41,424 bases of DNA. Source: Betaproteobacteria bacterium HGW-Betaproteobacteria-3 (lineage in GTDB: Bacteria; Pseudomonadota; Gammaproteobacteria; Burkholderiales; Burkholderiaceae_C). The position numbers and the translations under genes are program-made. The stretch spans positions 1 to 41,424 of the forward strand of contig PHCI01000028.1 in assembly GCA_002842205.1 (NCBI GenBank), in the 5' to 3' direction. Below, in pieces: positions 30,342 to 38,679 of the stretch. Under the pieces are notes generated by a model. That model ran no database searches. It was not told the origin of the DNA and worked only from the letters and a program-made list of their open reading frames with translations. The number at the start of each line of letters is the position of its first letter. The stretch's first letter is position 1.

Positions 30342-31682
30342 TCAGTCAGCGCTGGCCTGCTGGACCGAAGCCGCCGCCTGCAACTGCGCGCGCTGCCAGC
30401 CGGCGGCCCGGGTGAAGGCCTCGCGCGAGGCCGCGGTGATGGGCACCGACTCGCTTTGCCGCGCCACGGTCAGCGGGTTCTGGTGAACGCCATTGACGCG
30501 GAACTCAAAGTGCAGGTGCGGTCCGGTGGCCCAGCCTGTGGCACCGACGGCGCCAATGGGATCGCCCTGGCTGACCCGCTGACCCGCCCGAACGCCAATC
30601 CGGCTCAGGTGCGCGTAAACGGTTTCGTGATGGTTGGCGTGGCGCAGGATCACGACGTTGCCAAAACCGTTTTGCACGCCGGCAAATGCCACCACACCGT
30701 CTCCGACGCTGCGCACGGACGTGCCGGTGGGGGCCGCGTAATCCACACCCAGGTGCGCGCGCCACTTTTGCAGGATCGGGTGAAAGCGCATCTTGAAGCC
30801 ACTGGTGACGCGCGAGAATTCCATGGGCGACGTGAGGTAGGCCCGGCGCAGGCTGTTGCCGTCCAGCGTGTAGTAGCCGCCCTTGCTGTCGGGCTCCTGG
30901 AACCACATGGCCTGGTACGACTTGCCGTCATTGACAAATTCGGCCGACAGCACGCGACCGGTGCGCAGCGGCTCGCCGTCGGCTTCCAGCACTTCATAGA
31001 CCACCGAAAAGCGGTCGCCTTTGCGCAGCGAGCGGTGGAAATCAATGTCGCCCGAAAAAATTTCGGCGATCTGCACGGCCACGGCGTCCGGGATGTTGGC
31101 GTCGTCGGTGGCGGCAAACAGCGAGCTGCGGATCGTGCCGCTGCCCATGCGGCTGGAGGCCGTGAGGGGCAAGGCCTCCAGCCGCGAGGCAAAGCCTTGG
31201 GGCGTGCGCTCTACCACCAGGCGCTGGAATTCGGCGCTGGTGTCGCCAGCCCAGCGGGCGGTCAGCGTAAGCAGTTCGTTGCGTTCGGTGGTTTCGGCCC
31301 GCACGGCGCGCCCGACCCGCCCTGCCAGCGTTTGATGCACCAGCGGGTCCTTGCGCAAAAAAGCGGCGGCGGCCGCGTCCACCACGCCCAGGCGCTGGAG
31401 CAGCGTGTCGGCGGTGTCGCTGCTGCGCGAAACGTCAGAGCGGTAGAGCCGCAGGCTGGGAAAGTCGTTCGGGAGACGGTCGTCTGCCACGGCGGCCGGG
31501 GCAATGGCTTCCAGCACCTCGCGCACGGGCAAATCCGAGGCGTCCGGGGCCAGCTTGGCCACTGCATACGCGCCGCCGCCGCCGCCGAGCAGCAGCGCTG
31601 CAACGACGGCCGAGATCTGGTGGGGGTGGCGTTGTAACATGCCGGCAACAGCGTTCCCGGCGGCGATGAGGCCGTTTTTCAA
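30342..31682 (-). CDS. M23 family (LytM) peptidoglycan peptidase, membrane anchored
   Basis: The C-terminal domain is a LytM/M23 zinc metalloendopeptidase with FHPILQKWRAHLGVDYAAPTGT (His and Asp ligands), ILRHANHHETVYAHLS and the HLHFE motif (third ligand). Before it is an OapA/CsgI-like region (FRRSLRKGDRFSVVYEVLEADGE type), and near the N-terminus one membrane helix followed by a periplasmic stretch. TTG 31682 is preferred (protein LKNGLIAAGNAVAGML); the frame is open to 31781, but that part is Gln/His/Pro-rich and covers an inverted repeat. About 446 residues. It is likely an endopeptidase used in cell elongation or division. Confidence 0.88.
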   Translation of the reverse strand: MKNGLIAAGNAVAGMLQRHPHQISAVVAALLLGGGGGAYAVAKLAPDASDLPVREVLEAIAPAAVADDRLPNDFPSLRLYRSDVSRSSDTADTLLQRLGVVDAAAAAFLRKDPLVHQTLAGRVGRAVRAETTERNELLTLTARWAGDTSAEFQRLVVERTPQGFASRLEALPLTASSRMGSGTIRSSLFAATDDANIPDAVAVQIAEIFSGDIDFHRSLRKGDRFSVVYEVLEADGEPLRTGRVLSAEFVNDGKSYQAMWFQEPDSKGGYYTLDGNSLRRAYLTSPMEFSRVTSGFKMRFHPILQKWRAHLGVDYAAPTGTSVRSVGDGVVAFAGVQNGFGNVVILRHANHHETVYAHLSRIGVRAGQRVSQGDPIGAVGATGWATGPHLHFEFRVNGVHQNPLTVARQSESVPITAASREAFTRAAGWQRAQLQAAASVQQASAD

Positions 31683-31725
31683 GATAGGACTTCCCGACGA
31701 AGCTGGTGGATGATGTTGTGGTTGT

Positions 31726-31756
31726 TGTTGCCTGCCGCTATGTCGGTCAGGCAACA
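31726..31756. repeat. 9-bp inverted repeat between the M23 gene and tyrS
   Basis: TGTTGCCTG (31726-31734) and CAGGCAACA (31748-31756), perfect, 13-nt loop, in the divergent promoter region. It could be an operator or a leader hairpin; no T-run follows. Confidence 0.5.
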
Positions 31757-31851
31757 GACACAGCAGCAAAAAACAGGCCACGTAAAATGGCTGCGAAATT
31801 CAGTCCCCGAGTATACCGGCCGACTTTGCGCCGGCATCTGAAAAAACCCTT

Positions 31852-33096
31852 ATGAATCAATCTTCTTCTGTAAAGTTGGCCGACAACTTTTTGGTTACTG
31901 ATGGTGTCCGCGACGCTCTGGCCGTGACCTTGCGCGGCTGCGAAGAGCTGATTCCGCAGGACGAATGGCTGAAAAAGCTGGCCCGCAGCGAAAAATCAGG
32001 GATTCCCCTGAGGATCAAGCTGGGGCTGGACCCGACCGCGCCTGACATTCATGTCGGGCACACGGTGGTGTTGAACAAAATGCGTCAACTCCAGGACCTG
32101 GGGCACACGGTGATCTTCCTGATTGGCGACTTCACCAGCCTGATCGGCGACCCTTCCGGGCGCAACACCACCCGCCCGCCGCTCACGCCCGAGCAGATCA
32201 AGACCAACGCTGAAACCTACTACCGGCAGGCCAGTCTGGTGCTGGACCCGTCCAAAACCGAGATCCGCTACAACAGCGAATGGAGCGACCCCCTGGGCGC
32301 GCGCGGCATGATCCAGCTGGCCTCGCGCTACACCGTGGCGCGCATGATGGAGCGCAACGACTTTCACGACCGCTTCAAGGCCGGCACGCCGATCAGCGTG
32401 CACGAGTTTTTGTACCCGCTGATGCAGGGCTACGACTCGGTGGCGCTCCAGAGCGACCTGGAACTCGGCGGCACTGACCAGAAATTCAACCTGCTCATGG
32501 GCCGCCACCTGCAGCAGGAATACGGCCAGGAGCCGCAGTGCATCCTGACCATGCCGCTGCTCGAAGGCCTGGACGGCGTCGAGAAGATGAGCAAGTCCAA
32601 GAACAACTACATCGGCATCAGCGAGGACGCCAACACCATGTTTGCCAAGGTGTTGTCGATCAGCGACGTGCTGATGTGGCGCTGGTACACCCTGCTGTCG
32701 TTCCAGAGCGAGGCGGCGATTGCCGCACTGAAGAAGGAAGTGGAGGCTGGCCGCAACCCCAAGGACGCGAAGGTCGCCCTGGCCAAGGAGATCACCGCGC
32801 GCTTTCACAGTGCGGCGGCGGCCGACGCCGCCGAGCAGGATTTTGTGAACCGCAGCAAGGGCGGCGTGCCTGACGAGATTCCGCAAGTCAACCTGTCGGG
32901 CGCGCCGTTGGGCATCGCGCAACTGCTCAAGCAGGCGGGCCTGGCGCCATCCACGTCGGAGGGCAACCGCCTGATCGACGGCGGCGGCGTGCGGGTCGAT
33001 TCCGGTGTGGTCAGCGACAAGGGCCTGAAGCTTGGCGCCGGGACCTACGTGGTGCAGGTGGGCAAACGCAAGTTTGCGCGGGTGACGCTGGGGTGA
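31852..33096 (+). CDS. tyrS: Tyrosyl-tRNA synthetase
   Basis: A class I aminoacyl-tRNA synthetase of 414 residues. The HIGH-type motif is HVGH (67-70) in [20 protein letters not shown] and the KMSKS motif lies at 245-249. The long insertion and the C-terminal S4 domain ([38 protein letters not shown]) fit the TyrZ-like subgroup common in betaproteobacteria. ATG 31852 gives [13 protein letters not shown]. It is divergent from the M23 peptidase gene. Confidence 0.97.
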   Translation: MNQSSSVKLADNFLVTDGVRDALAVTLRGCEELIPQDEWLKKLARSEKSGIPLRIKLGLDPTAPDIHVGHTVVLNKMRQLQDLGHTVIFLIGDFTSLIGDPSGRNTTRPPLTPEQIKTNAETYYRQASLVLDPSKTEIRYNSEWSDPLGARGMIQLASRYTVARMMERNDFHDRFKAGTPISVHEFLYPLMQGYDSVALQSDLELGGTDQKFNLLMGRHLQQEYGQEPQCILTMPLLEGLDGVEKMSKSKNNYIGISEDANTMFAKVLSISDVLMWRWYTLLSFQSEAAIAALKKEVEAGRNPKDAKVALAKEITARFHSAAAADAAEQDFVNRSKGGVPDEIPQVNLSGAPLGIAQLLKQAGLAPSTSEGNRLIDGGGVRVDSGVVSDKGLKLGAGTYVVQVGKRKFARVTLG

Positions 33097-33103
33097 GCGT
33101 GAT

Positions 33104-33197
33104 GCCCCCACGCTCCCCACTGCGTGTGGTTCGCTGCCCCCCGAGGGGGCTGAGCTTGCTTGGGAGCGGCCCGGCGCGGCGCTCGCGGCCCCCACGC
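33104..33197 (+). repeat. GC-rich ~95-bp dispersed repeat, copy G1
   Basis: Blocks CCCCCACGCTCCCCACTGCG, GCCCCCCGAGGGGGCTGAGC, TTGCTTGGGAGCGGCCCGGC and GGCCCCCACGC. It matches copy G3 (38578-38679, opposite strand) along its whole length. The core CCCCCGAGGGGG-type palindrome can form a hairpin. Confidence 0.85.
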
Positions 33198-33339
33198 TTG
33201 TCACTGCGTGTACTGCGCTGGACGAGACGCTGCCAGAGGCAGCGGCCCTTCGGGCTGTCCGGCCCTGCGCAGGCAGGCCCGGAGCCGCAGCCCTCAGCCC
33301 CGAGGGGGCTGGCCTGGCTTGGGGCGGCCCGGCGCGGGG
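33188..33339 (+). repeat. GC-rich dispersed repeat, copy G2 (with internal insertion)
   Basis: Starts with GGCCCCCACGCTTGTCACTG, sharing the end of G1, and finishes with CCCCGAGGGGGCTGGCCTGG and CTTGGGGCGGCCCGGCG. An extra segment of about 65 bp between the halves includes CTGCCAGAGGCAG. It runs directly into the stop codon of the OmpA-like gene. Confidence 0.75.
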
Positions 33340-33957
33340 CTATCGCACGATGATGTCCACGCGCCGGTTGCGCGGTTCGTCGGTGTCGTCGGGCGTGGGC
33401 ACGGCCGGTTCGCGCTCGCCGCGGCCGGCGGTCTCGATGCGGGGGGCCGGGAAATTCGCCTGCAGCAGGATGCGCTCCACCAGCCTGGCGCGCATCAGCG
33501 CCAGTGTGTCGTTGTCGGCGAGCCGGCCCTTGGTGTCGGTGTGGCCCACCACCATGATCTCGGCGCCTTGCCGCTGCAGCGCGGTTTGCACCACCTCGGG
33601 CACCAGCCGCGCGGAGGCGGGCGTGAGGTGCGTGTTGCCGCTGTCGAAGTAGAGCACGTAGCGTTGGGGCGGCGGCGGCAGGGCGTCAAACAGCGGTGCC
33701 AGGCGCGTGCGCGTGTCGGGGGCGCTGGCACGGTCCACGCGCGGCGGGCCGCTGTCGCCCGTGCGGGCGGTGGCGCGGTCGTAAGGGGCGTCCAGCCGCC
33801 GTTCGCCGCCCGCCGATTGCACGACGACGGCCGAGGGCGTGCCGTCGGCCTGCGGTAGCAAGGTCACACGGGCTTCGCGCGGTGCGGCGCAGCCTGCCAG
33901 CAGCAGCGACGCCGCCACGGCAGCGCAGGTCAGTGTGCGCACCATCGGGCCGGTCAT
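33340..33957 (-). CDS. OmpA-family lipoprotein
   Basis: A 205-residue lipoprotein with lipobox LLAG-Cys23, a variable linker and a C-terminal OmpA-like peptidoglycan-binding domain (YVLYFDSGNTHLTPASARLVPEVV, VVGHTDTKGRLADNDTLALMRARLV, NRRVDIIVR). It probably ties the outer membrane to peptidoglycan. ATG 33957 (or 33945) can start. It begins 2 bp after the stop of the FecR-domain gene, so the two form an operon. The stop codon adjoins repeat copy G2. Confidence 0.88.
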   Translation of the reverse strand: MTGPMVRTLTCAAVAASLLLAGCAAPREARVTLLPQADGTPSAVVVQSAGGERRLDAPYDRATARTGDSGPPRVDRASAPDTRTRLAPLFDALPPPPQRYVLYFDSGNTHLTPASARLVPEVVQTALQRQGAEIMVVGHTDTKGRLADNDTLALMRARLVERILLQANFPAPRIETAGRGEREPAVPTPDDTDEPRNRRVDIIVR

Positions 33958-33959
33958 GG

Positions 33960-34421
33960 TCAGCGAACGTCCTCGATCTCGACGATGAAATCGGTGCCGC
34001 GCACGCCGGTGGTGACGGTGTCGGTTTCCACATTCACGTTGGCTGGATGGAGCTTGGCGATCAGGCCGGTGATCATGCGCAGCGCGCCCTGCAGCAGCGA
34101 CACCCGCACCGTGCCTTCGTGCGTGGTGGAGTTGAAGGCGAAATCCTTGAGTTCGAGCTGGCTTTTCGGGCCGACCACCAGTGTGGTGCCGTCGCGCAGC
34201 ACCAGGCTGGTGGCGCTGTCGGCCCCGGTGATCACGCGGTCGGCCATGGCCACATGGTCGCCGGGGCTCAAGGGGCGCTCGCCCGTGGCGTTGACCACGC
34301 GGGCCTGGCCTTGAACCACCTTGACCGTTCCCGCGCTGGCCGCCGGGCCGGTTTGGGCGCTGGCGTTGCCGACGAACAGGCCCGCTACCGTCAGCAACAA
34401 CGTTGTCAGATGGGTACGCAC
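33960..34421 (-). CDS. Secreted FecR-domain protein
   Basis: A 153-residue protein with a signal peptide (cut after Ala-Ser-Ala22) and a FecR domain: GTVKVVQGQARVVNATGERPLSPGDHVAMADRVITGADSATSLVLRDGTTLVVGPKSQLELKDFAF shows the usual beta repeats, and VETDTVTTGVRGTDFIVEI is the typical C-terminal signature. It lacks the membrane helix of sigma-factor regulators, so it is a stand-alone periplasmic FecR protein; function unknown. GTG 34421 has a perfect AAAGGAGG six bases upstream. It is the first gene of a pair with the OmpA-like lipoprotein. Confidence 0.88.
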   Translation of the reverse strand: MRTHLTTLLLTVAGLFVGNASAQTGPAASAGTVKVVQGQARVVNATGERPLSPGDHVAMADRVITGADSATSLVLRDGTTLVVGPKSQLELKDFAFNSTTHEGTVRVSLLQGALRMITGLIAKLHPANVNVETDTVTTGVRGTDFIVEIEDVR

Positions 34422-34655
34422 CGGGCCTCCTTTCTTTACTTTTATGTCAGGATACTAGCGCGGTCTGGGCCAATGAGTGCTTCTTAAAACCCGCAAAAAC
34501 CCGACATTTCGGCCAAATTTGGCGTCTTTGCCATGGTTTTGAAGCAAAGATGCGACGGCTGACCGGGATCCAGCCGGTCGCTTCCTGACCGATTTCAGCA
34601 ATATCCATGCCGCTGCGCCCGGTTCGGCACCCGATCGAGGCGGCACAATGGCGCC

Positions 34656-35588
34656 ATGTCACCTCAATTGCGCCATCGCCTGCTGTCGCCCCAGGGCATG
34701 CTCTGGGTCTCGGTGGGCGTGGCCCTCATCACCATCACACTGAAGACGCTGGCCTGGTACATCACCGATTCGGTGGGCCTGCTGTCCGACGCGATGGAGT
34801 CCCTGGTCAATCTGGCCAGTGCGATCTTTGGTCTGATGATGGTCACCATTGCCGCTCGCCCGGCCGACGAAGACCATCCCTACGGCCACCACAAGGCCGA
34901 GTACTTTTCTTCGGGCTTCGAGGGGGTGCTGATCATCGCCGCCGCCCTGGGCATCATCTGGGCGGCCGGGCATCGCATCTTTGACCCGCGACCGATCGAG
35001 CAGGTCGGCTGGGGGCTGGCGCTGTCGGTGGCGAGTTCGGCGCTGAACGGGCTGCTGGCCTGGGTGATGTTTGGTGCGGCCCGCGAACACCGCTCCATCG
35101 CGCTGGAGGCCGATGCCAAACACCTGGTGACCGACGTGTGGACGTCGGCCGGTGTGGTCATCGGCATTGCCATGGTGCATTTCACGGGCTGGCTGTGGCT
35201 TGACGCGGTGGTGGCCATCGGCGTGGCGATCAACATCCTGAAGGAAGGCTTTCACCTGATGTGGCGCTCGTCCCAGGGGTTGATGGACGAGGCGGTCGAG
35301 CCCGAGGTGCTGGCCGAGATCGAGAAAACGCTGGCCGGGTTTGCCCACATGCGGGGCGACGCGCCCATCATCCGCTTTGACCACCTCAACACCCGCAAGG
35401 CCGGCCAGCGCCGCTTTGTGGACCTGCACATGCACATGCCCGCGGGCTGGACGCTGGGGCGCGCCGCCGCGGTGCGCACGAGTGTGGAGCAGGCGCTGAT
35501 GAGCGCCGTGCCGGGCCTGCGCGCCACCATCCAGCTGCTGCCCACCGACGTGGAAGCGCACTTTGACGACGCACGGGACCTGATTTGA
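34656..35588 (+). CDS. Cation diffusion facilitator (FieF/CzcD-like) transporter
   Basis: A 310-residue CDF transporter with six membrane helices and a cytoplasmic C-terminal domain. The metal site shows in [11 protein letters not shown] (helix 2, Asp) and [16 protein letters not shown] (helix 5, His and Asp); [11 protein letters not shown] is the conserved loop after helix 2. It exports divalent cations such as Zn2+, Fe2+ or Mn2+ against protons; the metal cannot be told from the sequence. The C-terminal domain contains several His residues (HLHMHMP-type). The 234-bp upstream region has no recognised motif. The stop overlaps dtd as TTGA. Confidence 0.92.
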   Translation: MSPQLRHRLLSPQGMLWVSVGVALITITLKTLAWYITDSVGLLSDAMESLVNLASAIFGLMMVTIAARPADEDHPYGHHKAEYFSSGFEGVLIIAAALGIIWAAGHRIFDPRPIEQVGWGLALSVASSALNGLLAWVMFGAAREHRSIALEADAKHLVTDVWTSAGVVIGIAMVHFTGWLWLDAVVAIGVAINILKEGFHLMWRSSQGLMDEAVEPEVLAEIEKTLAGFAHMRGDAPIIRFDHLNTRKAGQRRFVDLHMHMPAGWTLGRAAAVRTSVEQALMSAVPGLRATIQLLPTDVEAHFDDARDLI

Positions 35589-36034
35589 TCGCCTTGCTGC
35601 AACGGGTGAGCGAAGCACGGGTGAGCGTGGCGGGCGAGGTCGTGGGCGAGATTCAGGCGGGGCTCCTGGTGCTGTTGTGCGCCGAGCCCGACGACGATGA
35701 AGCGCTGGCCGACCGGCTGCTGGGCAAGATCCTCAAGCTGCGCATCTTCAACGACGAAGCTGGCAAGATGAACCGCAGCGTGCAGGACGTGGGTGGCGGC
35801 CTGCTGTTGGTGAGTCAGTTCACGCTGGCGGCCGACACCCGCGGCGGCAACCGCCCCGGTTTCACCGGCGCTGCTGCACCTGCGCTGGGGGAAAGTCTGT
35901 TCAACCATTTCGTGGCCCTGGCCCGCGCGCGGCACCCCGTGGTGCAGACCGGGAAGTTTGCCGCCGACATGCGGGTCCACCTGGTCAATGACGGGCCGGT
36001 CACGATCCCGGTTTACATGAGGAACACGCCATGA
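35585..36034 (+). CDS. dtd: D-aminoacyl-tRNA deacylase
   Basis: A 149-residue DTD enzyme that removes D-amino acids (and glycine from tRNA-Ala) from tRNA. It has [15 protein letters not shown] at the start, the motif SQFTLAAD and the cross-subunit NDGPVTI containing the Gly-Pro pair that gives chiral proofreading. TTG 35585 overlaps the transporter's stop (TTGA) and gives the family N-terminus. Its stop overlaps the next gene as ATGA. Confidence 0.95.
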   Translation: MIALLQRVSEARVSVAGEVVGEIQAGLLVLLCAEPDDDEALADRLLGKILKLRIFNDEAGKMNRSVQDVGGGLLLVSQFTLAADTRGGNRPGFTGAAAPALGESLFNHFVALARARHPVVQTGKFAADMRVHLVNDGPVTIPVYMRNTP

Positions 36035-36432
36035 CACGGCAACTGATCTCGTCCGGCTCGCCCTTTGAAGCGCAGATCGGCTATTCGCGCGCCGTGGTCG
36101 ACGGCGACTGGATCTTTGTGAGCGGCACCACCGGGTTTGACTACACCACCATGACGATTGCAGACGACGTGGTGGCGCAGGCCGAGCAGTGCCTGCGCAA
36201 CATCGACGCTGCGCTGCGCGACGCCGGGGCCAGTCTGAACGACGTGGTGCGGGTGATCTACATCCTGCCCAACGCGGCCGACTTCGAACCCTGCTGGCCA
36301 GTGCTGCGGCGCTATTTGGGCGAGATTCGCCCGGCGGCCACCATGATGTCGGCGGGCCTGCTCGATGCACGCATGAAGATCGAGATCCAGGTCACGGCGC
36401 GCAAGCAACATAGGTCTTTCGGGCCGTCCTGA
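36031..36432 (+). CDS. Rid-family (RidA-like) protein
   Basis: A 133-residue protein with the YjgF/Rid fold: [50 protein letters not shown] and MKIEIQVTA. In active RidA imine deaminases an Arg is found in the PxR motif before the last strand; here the region reads RPAATMMS, with Ala at that place. This argues for one of the Rid subgroups without the classic deaminase activity. ATG 36031 overlaps the dtd stop. It is the last gene of the three-gene overlapping group with the transporter and dtd, and converges with ybeY. Confidence 0.85.
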   Translation: MTRQLISSGSPFEAQIGYSRAVVDGDWIFVSGTTGFDYTTMTIADDVVAQAEQCLRNIDAALRDAGASLNDVVRVIYILPNAADFEPCWPVLRRYLGEIRPAATMMSAGLLDARMKIEIQVTARKQHRSFGPS

Positions 36433-36450
36433 CGACGCGGGCGGCCCACC

Positions 36451-36909
36451 TCAATAAGGGTTGGCAAACCCCAGCGCGCCCAGCAGCAGCACCTCCAGCG
36501 CCTCCATGGCCAGCGCGTCGCGTTCGTTCGTTTCATGGTCCCAGCCCTGCGCGTGCAGGGTGCCGTGCACCAGCAGGTGGGCGTAGTGGGCTTCGAGGGT
36601 TTTGCCCTGTTCACGCGCCTCGCGTTCGACCACCGGGGCGCACAGCACCAGGTCGGCCATCACCACGGGCTCGCGGGCGTAGTCGAAGGTCAGCACGTTG
36701 GTGGCGTAGTCCTTGCCGCGGTACTGGCGGTTGAGCGCCCGGCCTTCGTCCTCGCCCACAATGCGCACGCCGATTTCGCCCGGGCGGTCCAGCGCGTGCG
36801 ACACCCATGTGGTGACGTTCGCGCGCCGCAGCACGGCGCGATGGGCGCTGCCGCCGTCAAACCGGCCCCATTGCAGGTTGATGGTGTTTTTTTGAGCAAA
36901 ATTGGCCAT
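36451..36909 (-). CDS. ybeY: Endoribonuclease YbeY (rRNA maturation factor)
   Basis: A 152-residue zinc-dependent RNase for 16S rRNA 3' maturation and ribosome quality control. The motif [11 protein letters not shown] gives the zinc ligands H115, H119 and H125; [32 protein letters not shown] is the conserved core. The first residues MANFAQK are encoded within a copy of the dispersed repeat, which also supplies the ATG. It is 31 bp downstream of phoH, the usual partner. Confidence 0.95.
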   Translation of the reverse strand: MANFAQKNTINLQWGRFDGGSAHRAVLRRANVTTWVSHALDRPGEIGVRIVGEDEGRALNRQYRGKDYATNVLTFDYAREPVVMADLVLCAPVVEREAREQGKTLEAHYAHLLVHGTLHAQGWDHETNERDALAMEALEVLLLGALGFANPY

Positions 36910-36949
36910 AAGCCCCCGTGGAATGGTGATAGTTTGCTATTTATATTGA
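36893..36949 (-). repeat. Dispersed repeat, copy E, spanning the phoH-ybeY junction
   Basis: On the reverse strand: AATAGCAAACTATCACCATT, CCACGGGGGCTTATGGCCAA and TTTTGCTC. It begins at the phoH stop codon and ends inside ybeY; the ATG in its TTATGGCCAA part is the ybeY start. It aligns closely with copies B and C. Confidence 0.85.
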
Positions 36950-37894
36950 ACCTGTTGCGCGTTTGCGCGGCGCGTCGTAGGCGTCCACAATGCGCGCCAC
37001 CAGCGGGTGGCGCACCACGTCGGCACTGGTGAACCGCGTGATGGCGATGCCCTTGACGCGTTTCAACACGCGCTCGGCGTCGATCAGGCCGCTCAGGCTG
37101 CCCTTGGGCAAATCGACCTGGCTCACGTCGCCGGTGACGACGGCACGGGCGCCAAAGCCGATGCGGGTGAGGAACATCTTCATTTGTTCGGGCGTGGTGT
37201 TCTGCGCTTCGTCGAGGATGACAAACGCGTTGTTGAGCGTGCGCCCGCGCATGAAGGCCAGCGGCGCGATCTCCAGGGCGTTGCGCTCGAACGCCTTTTG
37301 CACGCGCTCAAACCCCATCAGGTCGTACAGCGCGTCGTACAGGGGGCGCAGATAGGGGTCGATCTTTTGCGTCAGGTCGCCAGGCAGAAAGCCCAGGCGC
37401 TCACCGGCTTCGACCGCGGGGCGGGTGAGCACGATGCGCTGCACCGCGCTGCGCTCCAGCGCGTCCACGGCGCAGGCCACCGCCAGATAGGTTTTCCCGG
37501 TGCCGGCCGGGCCGATGCCGAAGGTGATGTCGTGCTGCGCGATCTGGTCCAGGTACACCGACTGCATGGGCGTGCGCGCCCGCAGGTCGCCGCGGCGGGT
37601 CTGCAGCAGCATGCTGCCGTCAGCGGCTTCGGTGGCCATGCCGGCGTCACCGGCCAGCATCAATTGCACCGTCTCGGGCGGGATGGGCCGCTCGGCCAGT
37701 TCGTACAGGGCCTGCAGCACCTCCATGGCGCGCGTGGCCCTGGCCTTGGGGCCATCGACCTTGAACTGCTCGTGCCGGTGGGCGATGCTGACCTGGAGCG
37801 CGGTCTCGATGGTGCGCAGGTGCGCGTCCATGGGGCCGCACAGGTGCTGCAACCGCGTGTTGTGGTGGGGGGTGAAGTGGTGTCTGACGATCAA
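36941..37894 (-). CDS. PhoH-family ATPase (YbeZ)
   Basis: A 317-residue PhoH-like NTPase. Walker A GPAGTGKT (128-135) and Walker B FVILDEAQN (224-232) are intact, with LTRPAVEAGERLGFLPGDL and VVTGDVSQVDLP. The N-terminal part has HLCGPMDAHLRTIE, typical of the betaproteobacterial form. TTG 37894 gives MIVRHHFTPHHN, close to relatives; the frame is open to an ATG at 37951, less family-like. In E. coli YbeZ works with YbeY in rRNA processing, and here ybeY follows directly. It is divergent from ruvA. Confidence 0.93.
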   Translation of the reverse strand: MIVRHHFTPHHNTRLQHLCGPMDAHLRTIETALQVSIAHRHEQFKVDGPKARATRAMEVLQALYELAERPIPPETVQLMLAGDAGMATEAADGSMLLQTRRGDLRARTPMQSVYLDQIAQHDITFGIGPAGTGKTYLAVACAVDALERSAVQRIVLTRPAVEAGERLGFLPGDLTQKIDPYLRPLYDALYDLMGFERVQKAFERNALEIAPLAFMRGRTLNNAFVILDEAQNTTPEQMKMFLTRIGFGARAVVTGDVSQVDLPKGSLSGLIDAERVLKRVKGIAITRFTSADVVRHPLVARIVDAYDAPRKRATGSI

Positions 37895-37992
37895 GCTGAT
37901 AATCCCGGCAAGGCGTTCGGGTGGGCACCCGCAAACCCCCATGATAGGCATTCACCGGCGATCGCCCCCGCCAACCGGAACAGGTTCCCCCC

Positions 37993-38568
37993 ATGATCGG
38001 ACGACTGCAAGGCACCCTTGCCGAGAAAAACCCGCCCCAAGTGCTGGTCGATTGCCACGGCATCGGCTACGAGGTCGATGTGCCCATGAGCACCTTCTAC
38101 AACCTGCCGGGGGTGGGCGAGGCGGTCACGCTGCTCACGCACTTTGTGGTGCGCGAGGACGCACAGATCCTGTATGGCTTTGGCACGGTGGCCGAGCGCG
38201 CGGCGTTCCGCCTGCTCATCAAGATCTCGGGCGTGGGGCCGCGCACGGCCCTGAGCGTGCTCAGTGGCATGAGCGTGGCCGACATCGCGCAGGCCGTGAC
38301 CGCGCAGGACGCAGGCCGTCTGGTGAAGGTGCCCGGCATCGGCAAGAAGACCGCCGAGCGCCTGCTGCTGGAGCTCAAGGGCAAGTTCGGCGCCGACCTG
38401 GGGGTCAACGCATCGGCCGCGAACGACGCGCAGGCCGACATCCTGCAGGCCCTGGTGGCGCTGGGCTACAGCGACAAGGAGGCCACGCTGGCGCTCAAGG
38501 CCCTGCCGCAGGACGTGGGCGTGAGCGACGGCATCAAACTCGCGTTGAAGGCGTTGTCGCGCGGTTGA
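37993..38568 (+). CDS. ruvA: Holliday junction DNA helicase subunit RuvA
   Basis: A 191-residue RuvA that binds Holliday junctions as a tetramer and directs RuvB. Domain I starts [28 protein letters not shown]; domain II has two helix-hairpin-helix motifs ([18 protein letters not shown] and [20 protein letters not shown]); domain III ([24 protein letters not shown]) contacts RuvB. Size is normal. ruvB lies 1.4 kb downstream, separated by a carbonic anhydrase gene on the opposite strand. Confidence 0.97.
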   Translation: MIGRLQGTLAEKNPPQVLVDCHGIGYEVDVPMSTFYNLPGVGEAVTLLTHFVVREDAQILYGFGTVAERAAFRLLIKISGVGPRTALSVLSGMSVADIAQAVTAQDAGRLVKVPGIGKKTAERLLLELKGKFGADLGVNASAANDAQADILQALVALGYSDKEATLALKALPQDVGVSDGIKLALKALSRG

Positions 38569-38577
38569 GCCGCTGAA

Positions 38578-38679
38578 AGTGGCGTGGGGGCCGAAGGCCG
38601 CTGCGCCGGGCCGCCCCAAGCAAGGCCAGCCCCCTCGGGGGGGGGCAGGGAGCACACGCAGTGAGCGAGCGTGGGGGCC
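38578..38679 (-). repeat. GC-rich ~100-bp dispersed repeat, copy G3
   Basis: On the reverse strand: GCCCCCACGCTCGCTCACTG, CCGAGGGGGCTGGCCTTGCT, TGGGGCGGCCCGGCGCAGCG and GCCTTCGGCCCCCACGC. It lies between the convergent ruvA and carbonic anhydrase genes and ends at the latter's stop codon, as G2 does at the OmpA-like gene. Confidence 0.85.

Noticed and set aside
30237-31637. Plus-strand open frame of 466 codons opposite the M23 peptidase
   Set aside because: Low-complexity Gly/Arg/His/Val sequence without motifs; the opposite strand carries the peptidase with intact zinc motifs.
31683-31781. N-terminal extension of the M23 peptidase to 31781
   Set aside because: Gln/His/Pro-rich sequence with no signal or family match, and it covers a perfect 9-bp inverted repeat in the divergent promoter region.
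33104-33339. GC-rich segment as a small gene (open frame 33093-33353)
   Set aside because: The sequence matches the repeat G3 at 38578-38679 on the other strand and has no coding pattern.
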